Below, one piece after another: positions 1 through 7,928 of a stretch of DNA of 64,000 nt. Location of the stretch: positions 22,832-86,831 of the forward strand of contig CAZFEK010000011.1 in the NCBI GenBank assembly GCA_964517465.1, given 5' to 3'. The stretch is from JACPUX01 sp964517465. GTDB taxonomy: Bacteria > Pseudomonadota > Gammaproteobacteria > Burkholderiales > Casimicrobiaceae. Below the pieces are notes generated by a model that saw only the letters and a program-made list of their open reading frames with translations, was not told the DNA's origin and searched no databases. A program made the position numbers and the translations under genes. Position 1 is the first letter of the stretch; each line of letters starts with the position of its first letter.

Positions 1-1
1 C

Positions 2-760
2 GGTTTGCCCGAGGAGGTTGGCGCGGCACTGATCAACCTGGGCATCGTCGCCAAGAAAGAAGGCCGCTATGACGATGCTCTGGCCCACTATACGCAGGCC
101 ATCGACATCGAGCGCGAGCTGGGACACCACATGGCCGTGGTGCGCTGCCTCAACAACATCGCCGGCGTACACATGGAGCGCAATCAGTGGGCCGAGGCGC
201 GTCCGTTCATGGAGCGCGGCTTGCAGTTGTGCGAGCATCACCGCCTGGATGCGATGACACCCTATCTGGCCTTTGGCTTGGGTGCCGTGCAGCTCGAGCT
301 GGGCGACTTGGGCGCGGCGGAAAAACGGCTACAACAAGCGCTCGATCGCGCGCGCTGCGCCGCGATACCGGTTGTGGCGCTCTTGGCCGAGGCCAATCTG
401 GCGCGTTTGGCGGCACGTCGCGGCGATTTCGCCGTTGCCGGCGAGCGGCTTGCGGCGGTCGCCCGCGAAGCCTCGGGCCGCAACTGGGTGAGCCAACTGC
501 TGCACCAGGCTTTGTTCCTGGGCGAGTGCTGCAAACTCGCCGGCCTGCCGGCGCGCGCAGCGCAACTGTGGCAGATGGTGGCCAACCACCCCGGATCGGA
601 AGCCGGCCTGCGCGACAGTGCGCTGCGTTGGCAAAGTGATCTGGCCTTGACGGCGCAGGAATGGGCGGTGGTGCGAGGCGAGACGCCGACCTTCGAGGCA
701 ACCGTACACTGCCTGCTGCGCGGGGGCGATCTCACCGGCACCGCGGCAACGCCGCCCTGA
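2..760 (+). CDS. TPR-repeat protein, C-terminal part (5' end outside window)
   Basis: The frame is open to the first base of the window, so the true start lies upstream. The visible 252 residues are helical TPR-like repeats: an N-terminal pair with the typical LG/GR/DDAL/A spacing (residues about 5-45), a second pair at 47-90, and looser repeats to about 190. TPR arrays are protein-interaction scaffolds. C-terminal arrays of this kind are common in Ser/Thr kinases, in AfsR/SARP-type activators and in CadC-like winged-helix regulators. The missing N terminus decides which of these it is. It is followed by an 80-base gap and a convergent gene. It may be the regulator of the neighbouring heptamer sites, but that is inference only. 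Confidence 0.8.
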   Translation, partial: GLPEEVGAALINLGIVAKKEGRYDDALAHYTQAIDIERELGHHMAVVRCLNNIAGVHMERNQWAEARPFMERGLQLCEHHRLDAMTPYLAFGLGAVQLELGDLGAAEKRLQQALDRARCAAIPVVALLAEANLARLAARRGDFAVAGERLAAVAREASGRNWVSQLLHQALFLGECCKLAGLPARAAQLWQMVANHPGSEAGLRDSALRWQSDLALTAQEWAVVRGETPTFEATVHCLLRGGDLTGTAATPP

Positions 761-840
761 GCCCTCCCCTCTCGCCTCGCCACGAACACCCGCGACGGCA
801 AAGTCGGTGTGGCCGTGTTGGCGACTCTGCCAAAGAATGA

Positions 841-1956
841 CTAGTCCACCACCACGATGGTATGCGTCACGGTGGCCCCGTAAGCCTTGTCTTCCCTGGC
901 GGTAACGAGCGCACACCCGGCGTTCTGTGCATAAATTTCGAGACTTGCGGAGAGCGTGTTGGCGGGGATGTGAGCACTCGTGTTGACGACGTGGTTGGCG
1001 AAAGTCGCCACCGTCCCCAAGCGGCTGGTGCCGACGACATTAACCGGGACGTTCGAGTTCCTCGAGAGGGCTGAAGGGATTGCAAGCCTCAAGCTGGCAC
1101 TGCTGCCGCGCTTGAGGATCACCGGTCCCGTCACGGCAATCGCCGGGGAGGCGGCGCTGTGCACCACCAGGTCCGCCGACGCCGAGGAGCCTTTGAACGA
1201 TGCCGTGATCCGGGCACATCCGAGCTTGCTGGCCGCGACCGTGGCGGTGGCCGTGGTGGTCGTGGTGCCCACGGCCACGACTCCCGTGCTGGGTGGCAAC
1301 TCGGGATTGCTGCTGCTGAGATGAACGCTGATCGGTTCGACCGGAACCAGCGACATGGTCACCGTCAAGGGTGCCATCTGGCCCTGGCGCACCTGGGTCG
1401 CCGTGCGGACCTCGCTGACCGCCAGCTTTTGTGCGGGCTTGCAGCCCAGTCCCAGCGCATCCACCCAGATGCCTGAACGACCGCGCATCAGGCGCGCGTC
1501 CATGCGGGCAGGGCAAACCAGGCTGAACCATGGCCCGGGGCCGGTCGCCGACGGATTGCCCGCCGAAGCGGTGAAGTCGGGCGTCGTCCCGCTGCAGCGC
1601 ACCTTGAAGTTGTTGAGGTGCAAACCGGCGTGCCCGGCGATGCCCGTGACGGTGGTGCCGTTCAGGCACTGCAAGTAGTAGTTGCTGCCTCCGCCGCCAC
1701 CGGCGATGCCGGTCAGCACCTTGCGGCCGAGTTGACTGCCATCGGCATTAAATTGCGCGCACACGCCTTGCACGCTGTCGATCAGGCTGCCCGCCTTGCC
1801 CTGGATCCCGACCAGCGACATATTGGCGCCGCAGTCCAGGTTGAACGCGTTGCCGCCGCTGCCGCCCGCGAGCGCCGTGTAATCGGTCGCCAGTGCTGCG
1901 CGGCTGATGCTGCACGCCAACGCGATCAGGGAAACCTTGCGCAAGCCTGTCCTCAT
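841..1956 (-). CDS. Secreted protein with three Cys-bounded jacalin-like repeats and an Ig-like C-terminal half
   Basis: The ATG at 1956 has a good ribosome site (GAGGAG, 7 bases upstream) and gives 371 residues with a signal peptide ending near ALA-T (residue about 23). Residues about 30-170 contain three copies of one motif: aromatic-x-L-x-C, a short turn, V/L-x-G/R-x-x-G-x-x-G, then V/I-D-x-x-x-x-x-C. This resembles the beta-prism of bacterial jacalin-like lectins, each repeat closed by a Cys pair. Residues about 185-371 are Thr/Val-rich beta sandwich, probably two Ig-like domains. The gene begins 26 bases after the secretin gene and is probably in its operon. A role as a surface or secreted carbohydrate-binding protein is inferred. 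No catalytic motif is visible. Confidence 0.75.
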   Translation of the reverse strand: MRTGLRKVSLIALACSISRAALATDYTALAGGSGGNAFNLDCGANMSLVGIQGKAGSLIDSVQGVCAQFNADGSQLGRKVLTGIAGGGGGSNYYLQCLNGTTVTGIAGHAGLHLNNFKVRCSGTTPDFTASAGNPSATGPGPWFSLVCPARMDARLMRGRSGIWVDALGLGCKPAQKLAVSEVRTATQVRQGQMAPLTVTMSLVPVEPISVHLSSSNPELPPSTGVVAVGTTTTTATATVAASKLGCARITASFKGSSASADLVVHSAASPAIAVTGPVILKRGSSASLRLAIPSALSRNSNVPVNVVGTSRLGTVATFANHVVNTSAHIPANTLSASLEIYAQNAGCALVTAREDKAYGATVTHTIVVVD

Positions 1957-1982
1957 GGCATCGCTCCTCTGCTTTGATTCGA

Positions 1983-3722
1983 TCACTGCCGCGCCACGCG
2001 GACCATCGTGTCGCCGATCGCCTGCCGAACCAGCCCCGGATCGGACGCGGCAGGCAGCCGCAGGTCGCCGGGCTGAGGCCCAAAGTGCCTGAACACCTTG
2101 CGGCGGACTTTGTTCGTCAAGGCATCCATGTTGGCCAGCGGATCGACGAGTTCCTTCCACAGGGACAGCAGGTTGTGCAAAGTCTCGGAGCGGAACTCGC
2201 GCGTGCCGGTGTCGATGGTGCCGGCCAGGCGTGGCGTCACCAGCACGATCGCGGCGTCGCGGCTTTGGGTTTTTTCGCGTTCATTGAACAACACATTGCC
2301 TAGGGGCAGGTCGCCCAGCACCGGCACCTTGGACGTCCAGCCGACGTTCACGGCCTCGTACAAGCCCGACAGGATCAGCGTCTTGCCAAACTCGACCTCG
2401 GCCGTGGCGCCGACGGTCTGCTTGAAGGTGGATACCGACTGCTGGAATGAACCGCTGGACGCCGGCACGAAGAAGGAGCGCACGGTATCGATGCGGAACT
2501 TGGTGCGCTCCCCGGTGATTTCGAGCGGTGTGAGTTTCACCGAGGTGCCCACATCGATCGTCTGCAAGGCGCCGAGGTTGATGCCGCTGACGCCCACGCT
2601 CAGCGTGCGGCCGATGAAGAACTCCGACTGCTGGCCGAGCGTGGCCACGAGCGAGGGACGCACCACGACATCGTAAAAGTCATCATGCGTATTGAACAGG
2701 TTCAGGCTGTAGTTGATCTGCGGCACCGACAGCGCGGCGGTGACGACCCGACTGAACACGTCGCCCGTTCCCGTTGCCGTGCGTCGCTCGCCCCTGTTCT
2801 CGCCGCCAAACTGCAACTTCAGGCCGTCGAGCAGGTTGATGCCGACGTTTTGTTTCGTCGTATCCTGGCTCAGCAGCAGCGTGACCTCGACCATGACCTG
2901 CTGCGGCGAGTTGCCGGCCGGCACCGTGGCCGGGGATGCTGCCGGCGAATCCCGACTCTCGCCCGCCCCCGCGTTCGAAGCCACGGGTGCCACTGGGGTT
3001 CGCTCTTGCACCGCCGCCAGGGTCGCGGTCCGCTGCAACTGCGCCAGCCGCGCGGCGTGGGCGCTGAGGCCGCCCTCCGGCAGCGCATTCGCGCGCTCGA
3101 TCACGGCGGCGAGTTCGTCGCGCTGGCCGCGAACCGCGGCGACGTAAGCGGCGGTTCTGAGCATCTGCGGATCCCGCGGCGCCAGCGCCAAAGCCCTTGA
3201 AGCGGCCAGACGCGCCAAGTCGAGGTCGCCCCCGTAGTAGGCCGCGGCGGCGAGCCCGGCCAGAGCCTGCGGCGCGTCGGGGCGATCCATGATCGCCCGG
3301 GCGAAGGCCTCGGCGGCCGCGGCGTAGTCCTGGCGTTCGAACTTGGCCAGTCCGGCATAGTAGTGCGACCAGTAGTATCCCGGCGCGAATTTCTCCGCCG
3401 CTTCGTAGCCGACCTGGGCCAGTTCCGCTGATCGCTGCGAGTCATCGGCGAGCTGATAGCTCAGCCCATTGAGCAGATGCAGGTAGCCGTTCTGGGGTTC
3501 GGCGCGTAATGCCGCCGTAAGCAGCACCCGCGCGGCTTCGGGCCGACCCGTTTGCATCGCCGCGGCAATGTCTTGGTTGGCGACCGGGCCGCGCGCCTCA
3601 TTCGCGTCGCGTCCGGGCGGTGAAGTGGCGCAGCCGCCCAGCGCAAGTACCAGGCCCAGACCGATGAGCGCCGCACTCGGTTTGCGCCGGGCGCGCGTAA
3701 GCGTGTTGAGGTGTGAAGTCAT
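1983..3722 (-). CDS. TPR-secretin lipoprotein (GspD/PilQ/CpaC superfamily)
   Basis: The protein has 579 residues. The N terminus is a lipoprotein signal (LALGGC lipobox, Cys about 31). A TPR-like helical region spans residues about 50-200, followed by a Pro/Ala/Ser linker. A secretin domain covers about 255-500, with the N-terminal part around VPQINYSLNLF and the conserved C-terminal signature of VEFGKTLILSGL, VPVLGDLPLG, LF and IVLVTPR. Secretins form multimeric outer-membrane channels. This one lacks the N0/N1-N3 ring domains of a standard GspD and has no inner-membrane or ATPase genes nearby. It is therefore an orphan whose TPR region may replace a pilotin or scaffold. The start ATG follows GGAAAG. 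Adjacent secreted-protein genes suggest substrates, which is inference. Confidence 0.85.
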   Translation of the reverse strand: MTSHLNTLTRARRKPSAALIGLGLVLALGGCATSPPGRDANEARGPVANQDIAAAMQTGRPEAARVLLTAALRAEPQNGYLHLLNGLSYQLADDSQRSAELAQVGYEAAEKFAPGYYWSHYYAGLAKFERQDYAAAAEAFARAIMDRPDAPQALAGLAAAAYYGGDLDLARLAASRALALAPRDPQMLRTAAYVAAVRGQRDELAAVIERANALPEGGLSAHAARLAQLQRTATLAAVQERTPVAPVASNAGAGESRDSPAASPATVPAGNSPQQVMVEVTLLLSQDTTKQNVGINLLDGLKLQFGGENRGERRTATGTGDVFSRVVTAALSVPQINYSLNLFNTHDDFYDVVVRPSLVATLGQQSEFFIGRTLSVGVSGINLGALQTIDVGTSVKLTPLEITGERTKFRIDTVRSFFVPASSGSFQQSVSTFKQTVGATAEVEFGKTLILSGLYEAVNVGWTSKVPVLGDLPLGNVLFNEREKTQSRDAAIVLVTPRLAGTIDTGTREFRSETLHNLLSLWKELVDPLANMDALTNKVRRKVFRHFGPQPGDLRLPAASDPGLVRQAIGDTMVRVARQ

Positions 3723-3757
3723 GATCGCTTTCCATGGGGTTGCATTGGGTGGGAACG

Positions 3758-3970
3758 CTAGCGCGGGGGCGTTTGCCGAGCGTTTGCCGGCGCCTGATCC
3801 GTGCTGTCGCAGGAAGGCGGCAGCTCGACGCTGGCCTGGCGCAAGAACTCGCCCAGTCTCGCCGGTTCGTCGAAAAGCTGCGGCTCGGAGTCATCGACAC
3901 CCCGCACGGCAGCGCGAAACTGGTTGAGGTGTTGCCATACCCGCACGAGAAACAATCGGGGTTCGTTCAT
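3758..3970 (-). CDS. Small hypothetical protein (70 residues)
   Basis: The ATG at 3970 follows a purine-rich GGGAGAG. The product is basic at its start (MNEPRLFLVRVWQHL), then acidic with FDEPARLGEFLR, and has no signal peptide. The composition fits a small cytosolic helical protein. It lies in the divergent region between the secretin gene and the secreted-protein gene, and its 3' end overlaps one heptamer-repeat site. I do not recognise a family with certainty. The strong ribosome site and sensible amino-acid content favour a real gene over chance. Confidence 0.5.
   Translation of the reverse strand: MNEPRLFLVRVWQHLNQFRAAVRGVDDSEPQLFDEPARLGEFLRQASVELPPSCDSTDQAPANARQTPPR
3769..3786 (+). promoter_or_regulatory. 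Direct-repeat operator candidate 1 (GCGTTTG-N4-GCGTTTG)
   Basis: Two perfect GCGTTTG heptamers lie exactly 11 bases apart (7+4), the geometry of PhoB/OmpR and SARP-type binding sites. The site is about 50 bases upstream of the secretin start. Confidence 0.5.
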
Positions 3971-4018
3971 GGGGCTGCTCTCCCTGCCCTCGGGTCATGC
4001 GGCCAAGGTAACGAGCCG

Positions 4019-4036
4019 GCGTTTGTCCAGCGTTTG
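4019..4036 (+). promoter_or_regulatory. Direct-repeat operator candidate 2 (GCGTTTG-N4-GCGTTTG)
   Basis: This is the second pair of perfect heptamers with the same 11-base period and the same orientation as site 1. It lies about 110 bases upstream of the secreted-protein gene at 4147 and about 50 bases upstream of the small minus-strand gene. Confidence 0.5.
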
Positions 4037-4066
4037 CCGAGGCGACTTGGGCACGCCCGCCGGCGA

Positions 4067-4084
4067 CAAACGCTGAACAAACGC
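4067..4084 (-). promoter_or_regulatory. Direct-repeat operator candidate 3, inverted
   Basis: CAAACGC occurs twice at 11-base spacing, the reverse complement of sites 1 and 2. With site 2 it forms a large imperfect palindrome around a 30-base centre. It lies about 65-80 bases upstream of the start at 4147. Confidence 0.5.
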
Positions 4085-4146
4085 CTCTCGTTCTACCGTG
4101 CGTGCACCGCGACACCCGAGCGCAAGGGACAGACCAGGAGGCTCAC

Positions 4147-5061
4147 ATGATGAAATCTTTGCGATGCTCAATATCGCGCCACGCCATCCGGCTCGTGGCG
4201 ACGCTGCTGGTGGTGCCTGGCGCCGTCTTTGGGCAGGCCAACCCGATCGGGGGTCTGACCGTGCACGTCACCCGCGCCGGCAGCGCGGCGGCCAATGCCA
4301 CGGTCTGCATCGGCACCGCCAATGCCGTCAATGCCTTTGGCCAGGGAACGACCGACAGTCAAGGGAACGCGCGCTTCGCCACGGTGCCCAGCGAAGCTTT
4401 CGTGGCGACGGCAAATCTCGCCGGACAAGGCACTCGCAACGCGTTCACGCCGGCATCGCCCAACTTGTCGGTGATGCGTATCGATCTGGCTCTGCCCGCC
4501 TCGGGCGGGCCCTCGTGTCCGCCGACAGGACCCAGCCAGACCCAGCTTCCGACGCGGATTCGCGAAATGCCCGCGACCACCCCTTTGACGCCGCTGCCAA
4601 CGCTACCGGCGCGGGTGGAGCACTGTTTCGGCGCCATCGGTGCCGAATGCGGTCAGCCGCAGGCCAATATTCCCGGCGCCGCGTTGTGCCGGGCAGGCGT
4701 CTGCTTCATCAATGGCGGTAGTTGGGAACACGACCAGTGCTGCGTCCGCCATCGCCGCGGCATGAGCTGCGATTTCGACCCTTTGCACCAAGCCGAGGCG
4801 GCTCGCGATCAGACCTGCGTACCGGCCTGGAACAAGGCCGTGCGCCTGACCACCAAAGGTTTGTCCTGGCGTCGCAATGTGGACTTCGCGCGCGGCAACG
4901 CCACCGGCATCGTCGAGTTCGCGCTCTTCTGCGCGCCGGCGAACAGCCTGCTTCCTCCGGAAGACGCCGACAAGTGCTGTACGCGCCAGACGCGGGCGCT
5001 CAATGCCACCGAAGCCGTGGCCGCGCGCGCCGCCAACGAAAACCTTCTTGCCTGCCGGTAG
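4147..5061 (+). CDS. Secreted Cys-rich protein with an N-terminal carboxypeptidase-regulatory-like domain
   Basis: The ATG at 4147 is preceded by CAGGAGG, and an upstream in-frame ATG has no such site. The product has 304 residues with a signal peptide ending about AVFGQA. Residues about 35-115 read as a beta sandwich of the carboxypeptidase-regulatory or transthyretin-like type (GLTVHVTRAG, GTTDSQGNARF). After a Pro/Thr linker, residues about 155-304 hold many Cys (CFGAIGAECG, CCVRHRRGMSC, CAPANS, DKCCTRQ), implying an extracellular disulfide-bonded domain. I know no family for this half. It is divergent from the secretin gene and followed 63 bases later by another secreted protein, probably co-transcribed. 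Confidence 0.75.
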   Translation: MMKSLRCSISRHAIRLVATLLVVPGAVFGQANPIGGLTVHVTRAGSAAANATVCIGTANAVNAFGQGTTDSQGNARFATVPSEAFVATANLAGQGTRNAFTPASPNLSVMRIDLALPASGGPSCPPTGPSQTQLPTRIREMPATTPLTPLPTLPARVEHCFGAIGAECGQPQANIPGAALCRAGVCFINGGSWEHDQCCVRHRRGMSCDFDPLHQAEAARDQTCVPAWNKAVRLTTKGLSWRRNVDFARGNATGIVEFALFCAPANSLLPPEDADKCCTRQTRALNATEAVAARAANENLLACR

Positions 5062-5124
5062 GCGGAATCGACCCGTCCGGCGCGCCGGCGAAAGCGTCGC
5101 GGGTCACCCATCAGGAGAACACCG

Positions 5125-5610
5125 ATGAGTCATTCGCTACGCAACTTGCCCGCCGCTTTCCTCGCCGCGACCGCGATCGGAATGCTTCCGACGCTGCCCT
5201 GCGCCGCCGCGGGACCGACCTCGGGGGGATCGTCGGGCTGCATGGTCACGGTCATCACGACCAATGAAAACGGCAGCACCGACAGCGCCGTGCGCCCGTT
5301 TCAAGCGCCGTGCCGGAAAGGCCAAAGCAACGGTGATGTCGAGTACTACAACCCCTACACCGACAGCTACGAAACGCGCGGGGATTTTCGCATCGAGCCC
5401 TTGGTGATTCCGACACGGTCCTCGACCGGGTCGCGCACCAACACGGGAGCCACGTCCAGCGGCGGCCGCAGCAGCTCGGGGTCGTCGACGTCCACCACCG
5501 GCAGCGGCAGCTCGGGGGCGCCCTGCACATCGTCGGGCACCTCGTCCAAAGCCATCAAGAAAACGCGCAGCACCGCCTCGGGCAGGCCTTGCAGCTCGAC
5601 GCCGCGTTAG
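5125..5610 (+). CDS. Secreted Ser/Thr/Gly-rich small protein
   Basis: The product has 161 residues and starts at ATG after AGGAG. The signal peptide ends near CAAAG (residue about 29). A short folded part with two Cys (residues about 39-62) and a Tyr-rich YYNPYTDSYETRGDF segment is followed by a low-complexity Ser/Gly/Thr tail from about residue 95, with two further Cys near the end. Such tails are typical of exposed or cell-wall-spanning proteins. No function is recognised. It lies 63 bases after the Cys-rich secreted protein, in the same direction. Confidence 0.65.
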   Translation: MSHSLRNLPAAFLAATAIGMLPTLPCAAAGPTSGGSSGCMVTVITTNENGSTDSAVRPFQAPCRKGQSNGDVEYYNPYTDSYETRGDFRIEPLVIPTRSSTGSRTNTGATSSGGRSSSGSSTSTTGSGSSGAPCTSSGTSSKAIKKTRSTASGRPCSSTPR

Positions 5611-5658
5611 TACCCGGAAAAGACGCCCGCGGCCTACTCCTCGCACAGAAACGGTCGT

Positions 5659-5678
5659 GGCGGGCGCATGCGCCCGCC
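5659..5678. repeat. 20-base perfect palindrome
   Basis: GGCGGGCG-CATG-CGCCCGCC lies 49 bases after the stop of the Ser-rich protein. It can form an 8-10 bp hairpin, plausibly a terminator stem, but has no following T run. Confidence 0.5.
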
Positions 5679-5878
5679 GGCCAGCCGCGAATCGTCACGG
5701 ACGTCGACGGCAGCGCGAACCCGACCCACAATGCCGTGCATTCCCCGCGGGATCGAAGAATCCGGCGCAAGATCGCCGCGAGTTGCGTTGCTCGCCCCGC
5801 GAAACCGCGGCTCAGGTCAAGCTAGAATGTGCGGTGCGCCCCAACAGAGATTCCTTCGATCCGTCGACCCATGCCCCC

Positions 5879-6259
5879 ATGGACAGCCTTGCCGCTTTCT
5901 ACTCGATCACTCGCGCCGATTTTCCCGACCTTGCCCAGGGCGCGGACCAACACTATCTCGCTCTATGGGGGGAAGCGGCGGCCGGGGACCGCGGTGCCTT
6001 CGTTTGGTTCGAGAGCCTCGCGCATGTCGTCAATCGGAAAATGCAGAACGCGGTCTTCGATGAAAGCGAGGCCTTCTTCCGTTTCATGGATGAAGCTTTT
6101 CGATCAGGCGGCGAGGAAGTGCGCAAATGCATCGACGCTTCGCTGATCGAGAATCTCTTCTGGCAGGTCACTCCGAAGGCCGCGCGAGCCTATTGGCGCA
6201 CCCTTCCCAATGCTCTGAGGAAGCTTTATGTGGATTTCCACGGCCGCAGGCCGCTTTGA
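5879..6259 (+). CDS. Hypothetical protein (126 residues)
   Basis: The ATG at 5879 opens MDSLAAFYSITRADFPDL. The product is acidic, helical and rich in aromatic residues, with no signal peptide or membrane segment. The pattern resembles small uncharacterised cytosolic families of the DUF7674 or immunity-protein type, but I cannot assign one. An upstream GTG (5832) would extend it. The preceding 268 bases hold the palindrome at 5659 and a TAGAAT element near 5822 that could be a -10 box. It is convergent with the hydrogenase operon. Confidence 0.55.
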   Translation: MDSLAAFYSITRADFPDLAQGADQHYLALWGEAAAGDRGAFVWFESLAHVVNRKMQNAVFDESEAFFRFMDEAFRSGGEEVRKCIDASLIENLFWQVTPKAARAYWRTLPNALRKLYVDFHGRRPL

Positions 6260-6384
6260 CCGCAAGCTGCCGGGAACTCCCCGCGCGTCATCAAGAACCC
6301 AGCCGCACCCGGAATAGAAGGGCAGATCGAACCAGCGTCAGAATAAACCGCTGCCGCCCGTCCCCGGCCGGCCTGGCCGCGGTT

Positions 6385-7191
6385 TCAGCGCCGACGCAGC
6401 CCGCCCAGCAGGAAGTCGCGTTTGCTCATGGGTGCACCTTCCCCCCGGCCCCCTTCCGGGGGAAGGGGGTGAATACGGTTCGCGGGCTTTGCCCGCTCCG
6501 GTATTTGGCTTGCGCGCCCTTGGGGCGGCCCGGCGGGTGGGGTGGAACCTTCCCCCCAGCCCCCTTCCTGGGGAAGGGGGTGATTGGGGTTCGCGGGCTT
6601 TGCCCGCTCCAGGTCTTGGCTTGCGCGCCCTTGGGGCGGCCCGGCGGGCGCGCGCATGCCCTGATCCGGACCGCGGGTGACGGGGTCGACCTGGAGAGCT
6701 TCTTCGCCGGCCGCGGCGGGCCGGCGGATATTCAACAGCTTCGGCCCCGGAGCCGGGACGGCTTCCGGCGCTGAGGCGGGGGTCTGCATGAGGACGGCGA
6801 GCACTTCCGTCGCCGTGGCTCGCGCCGCATCCATGTCGCTGAATTGGCCCATGGGCGAAATCAGCGAGCAACTCTGAAACTCGCCGACCTCGGGTTCTTC
6901 GCTGCCCAGAAACGCATAGGTGCCCGAGGGCAGCGCCTGGAATTGCCGTGTTTCGCCGCGCACGCTCACCCATTCGGCTGCGGCGCCGGGCACCCGCAGC
7001 AGGTTCATGAACCAGGGGCTGATCAGAATGCCCAGCCAGTGCCCTTGATGCAGTCGAAAACCCAAGGCTTCCACACCCAGCGCCGGGTTGACGATGGGCA
7101 CATCACTCATGCGCTCGCGATAGATGCGTTCGAAGGCGCGCACCAGCAGCGCGCCGGGGTCGCTGTGGTGGCGACGCAGAAGCTCGCTCAC
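6385..7191 (-). CDS. hybE: [NiFe]-hydrogenase assembly chaperone HybE/HupJ, enlarged by an internal repeat
   Basis: The protein has 268 residues, longer than the usual HybE. Residues 1-150 carry the family core: NPALGVEALGF, WLGILISPWFMNLLRVPG, FLGSEEPEVGEFQSCSLISPM and a C-terminal helix. HybE-type chaperones act in maturation of the small and large subunits before Tat export. After about residue 180 the frame runs through two copies of a 111-bp GC-rich repeat (Pro/Gly/Arg-rich translation) and then resumes with MSKRDFLLGGLRRR, a plausible original C terminus. The start ATG overlaps the hypC stop by 4 bases. It is the last gene of the hyb operon. Confidence 0.85.
   Translation of the reverse strand: MSELLRRHHSDPGALLVRAFERIYRERMSDVPIVNPALGVEALGFRLHQGHWLGILISPWFMNLLRVPGAAAEWVSVRGETRQFQALPSGTYAFLGSEEPEVGEFQSCSLISPMGQFSDMDAARATATEVLAVLMQTPASAPEAVPAPGPKLLNIRRPAAAGEEALQVDPVTRGPDQGMRAPAGPPQGRASQDLERAKPANPNHPLPQEGGWGEGSTPPAGPPQGRASQIPERAKPANRIHPLPPEGGRGEGAPMSKRDFLLGGLRRR
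6436..6648. repeat. Two tandem copies of a 111-bp GC-rich hairpin repeat inside hybE
   Basis: The copies span 6436-6546 and 6547-6648, period 111 bases (37 codons), at high identity. Each opens with an inverted CTTCCCCC/GGGGGAAG arm pair, followed by a GCGGGCTTTGCCCGC hairpin, like the REP-type elements usually found between genes. Confidence 0.8.
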
Positions 7192-7433
7192 CAGGCCCTC
7201 ACGTCGGCTTCGCCCTGGGCCAAAATTTCCTGCATCAGGGCGAGCGTCTCGGCGGCGCGTTCCGCCTCGACCTTTTCATAAGCGAAGCTGCCTTGCTGAA
7301 TGAGCACATAGTCGCCCACGGCAACCTCTTCATGCATCAGCAGGAAGTTTACTTCGCGTTCGGTTCCGGCGGTATCGACCACGGCCATGAAGCCGTCGAT
7401 GCGCAAAACCTTCGAAGGAATGGCGAGGCACAT
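7188..7433 (-). CDS. hypC: Hydrogenase maturation factor HypC/HybG
   Basis: The product has 81 residues and starts with the canonical MCLAIP, whose Cys2 binds the Fe(CN)2CO precursor while HypC/HypD deliver it to the large-subunit precursor. The body (KVLRIDGFMAVVDTAGTEREVNF, VGDYVLIQQGSFAYEKV) is the small beta barrel of the family, and the length is typical. The start overlaps the hybD stop (TGATG), and the stop overlaps the hybE start, so all three are translationally coupled. It corresponds to hybG of the E. coli hyb operon by context. Confidence 0.93.
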   Translation of the reverse strand: MCLAIPSKVLRIDGFMAVVDTAGTEREVNFLLMHEEVAVGDYVLIQQGSFAYEKVEAERAAETLALMQEILAQGEADVRAW

Positions 7434-7915
7434 CACGCGGCCTTGGGTAGCAGCTCGACGCCCCGCTGGGCGAGTTCGGCCTGGGCGCGCGCCACCATGG
7501 CGGGCACCGCCGCGGCGATGCGCGGGGTCAGTTCCATGCCCAGCTCGAAGCTCTCGGGTTCCACTCCGATCAACACGATGTCCTTGGGCGGGGAGCCGGC
7601 GAACTCCAGACTTGCCAGCACATCGCAAATGCTCACCTGGTGAGGCGAGAGCTTGGCGCGGAAGAACACCGGCACTTCCTTGCCGGCGAGCACCACCAGT
7701 TCCCCGGGCGCACGCTTGGCCTTGACGGCATCGAGTACCAGCAGCAGATCGACTCCGGTCAAGGGATCGAGCAGTTCCATGCCGGCGGTACCCCCATCGA
7801 TGACTTCCACGTCTTCGGGAATGTGAAAGGCCGCCTGCAGCGCCTCGGCCGCGCGCACACCCACGCCTTCGTCGGAGAGGATGGTGTTGCCGATGCCGAG
7901 GATGACGGTGCGCAA
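7433..7915 (-). CDS. hybD: Hydrogenase maturation endopeptidase HybD/HyaD
   Basis: This Ni-dependent endopeptidase removes the C-terminal peptide of the hydrogenase large subunit. The fold motif VILGIGNTILSDEGVG opens the protein. Expected nickel ligands are present: Glu in SDEGVG, Asp in LLLVLDAVKA and His in SPHQVS. I chose the TTG at 7915 (160 residues), which has GGGAG nine bases upstream and matches family N termini. The longer in-frame start at 7963 would lie inside a terminator-like hairpin. It overlaps hypC by one base and follows hybC after a 96-base gap containing the hairpin. Confidence 0.92.
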   Translation of the reverse strand: MRTVILGIGNTILSDEGVGVRAAEALQAAFHIPEDVEVIDGGTAGMELLDPLTGVDLLLVLDAVKAKRAPGELVVLAGKEVPVFFRAKLSPHQVSICDVLASLEFAGSPPKDIVLIGVEPESFELGMELTPRIAAAVPAMVARAQAELAQRGVELLPKAA

Positions 7916-7928
7916 AGGGCTGCTCCCG

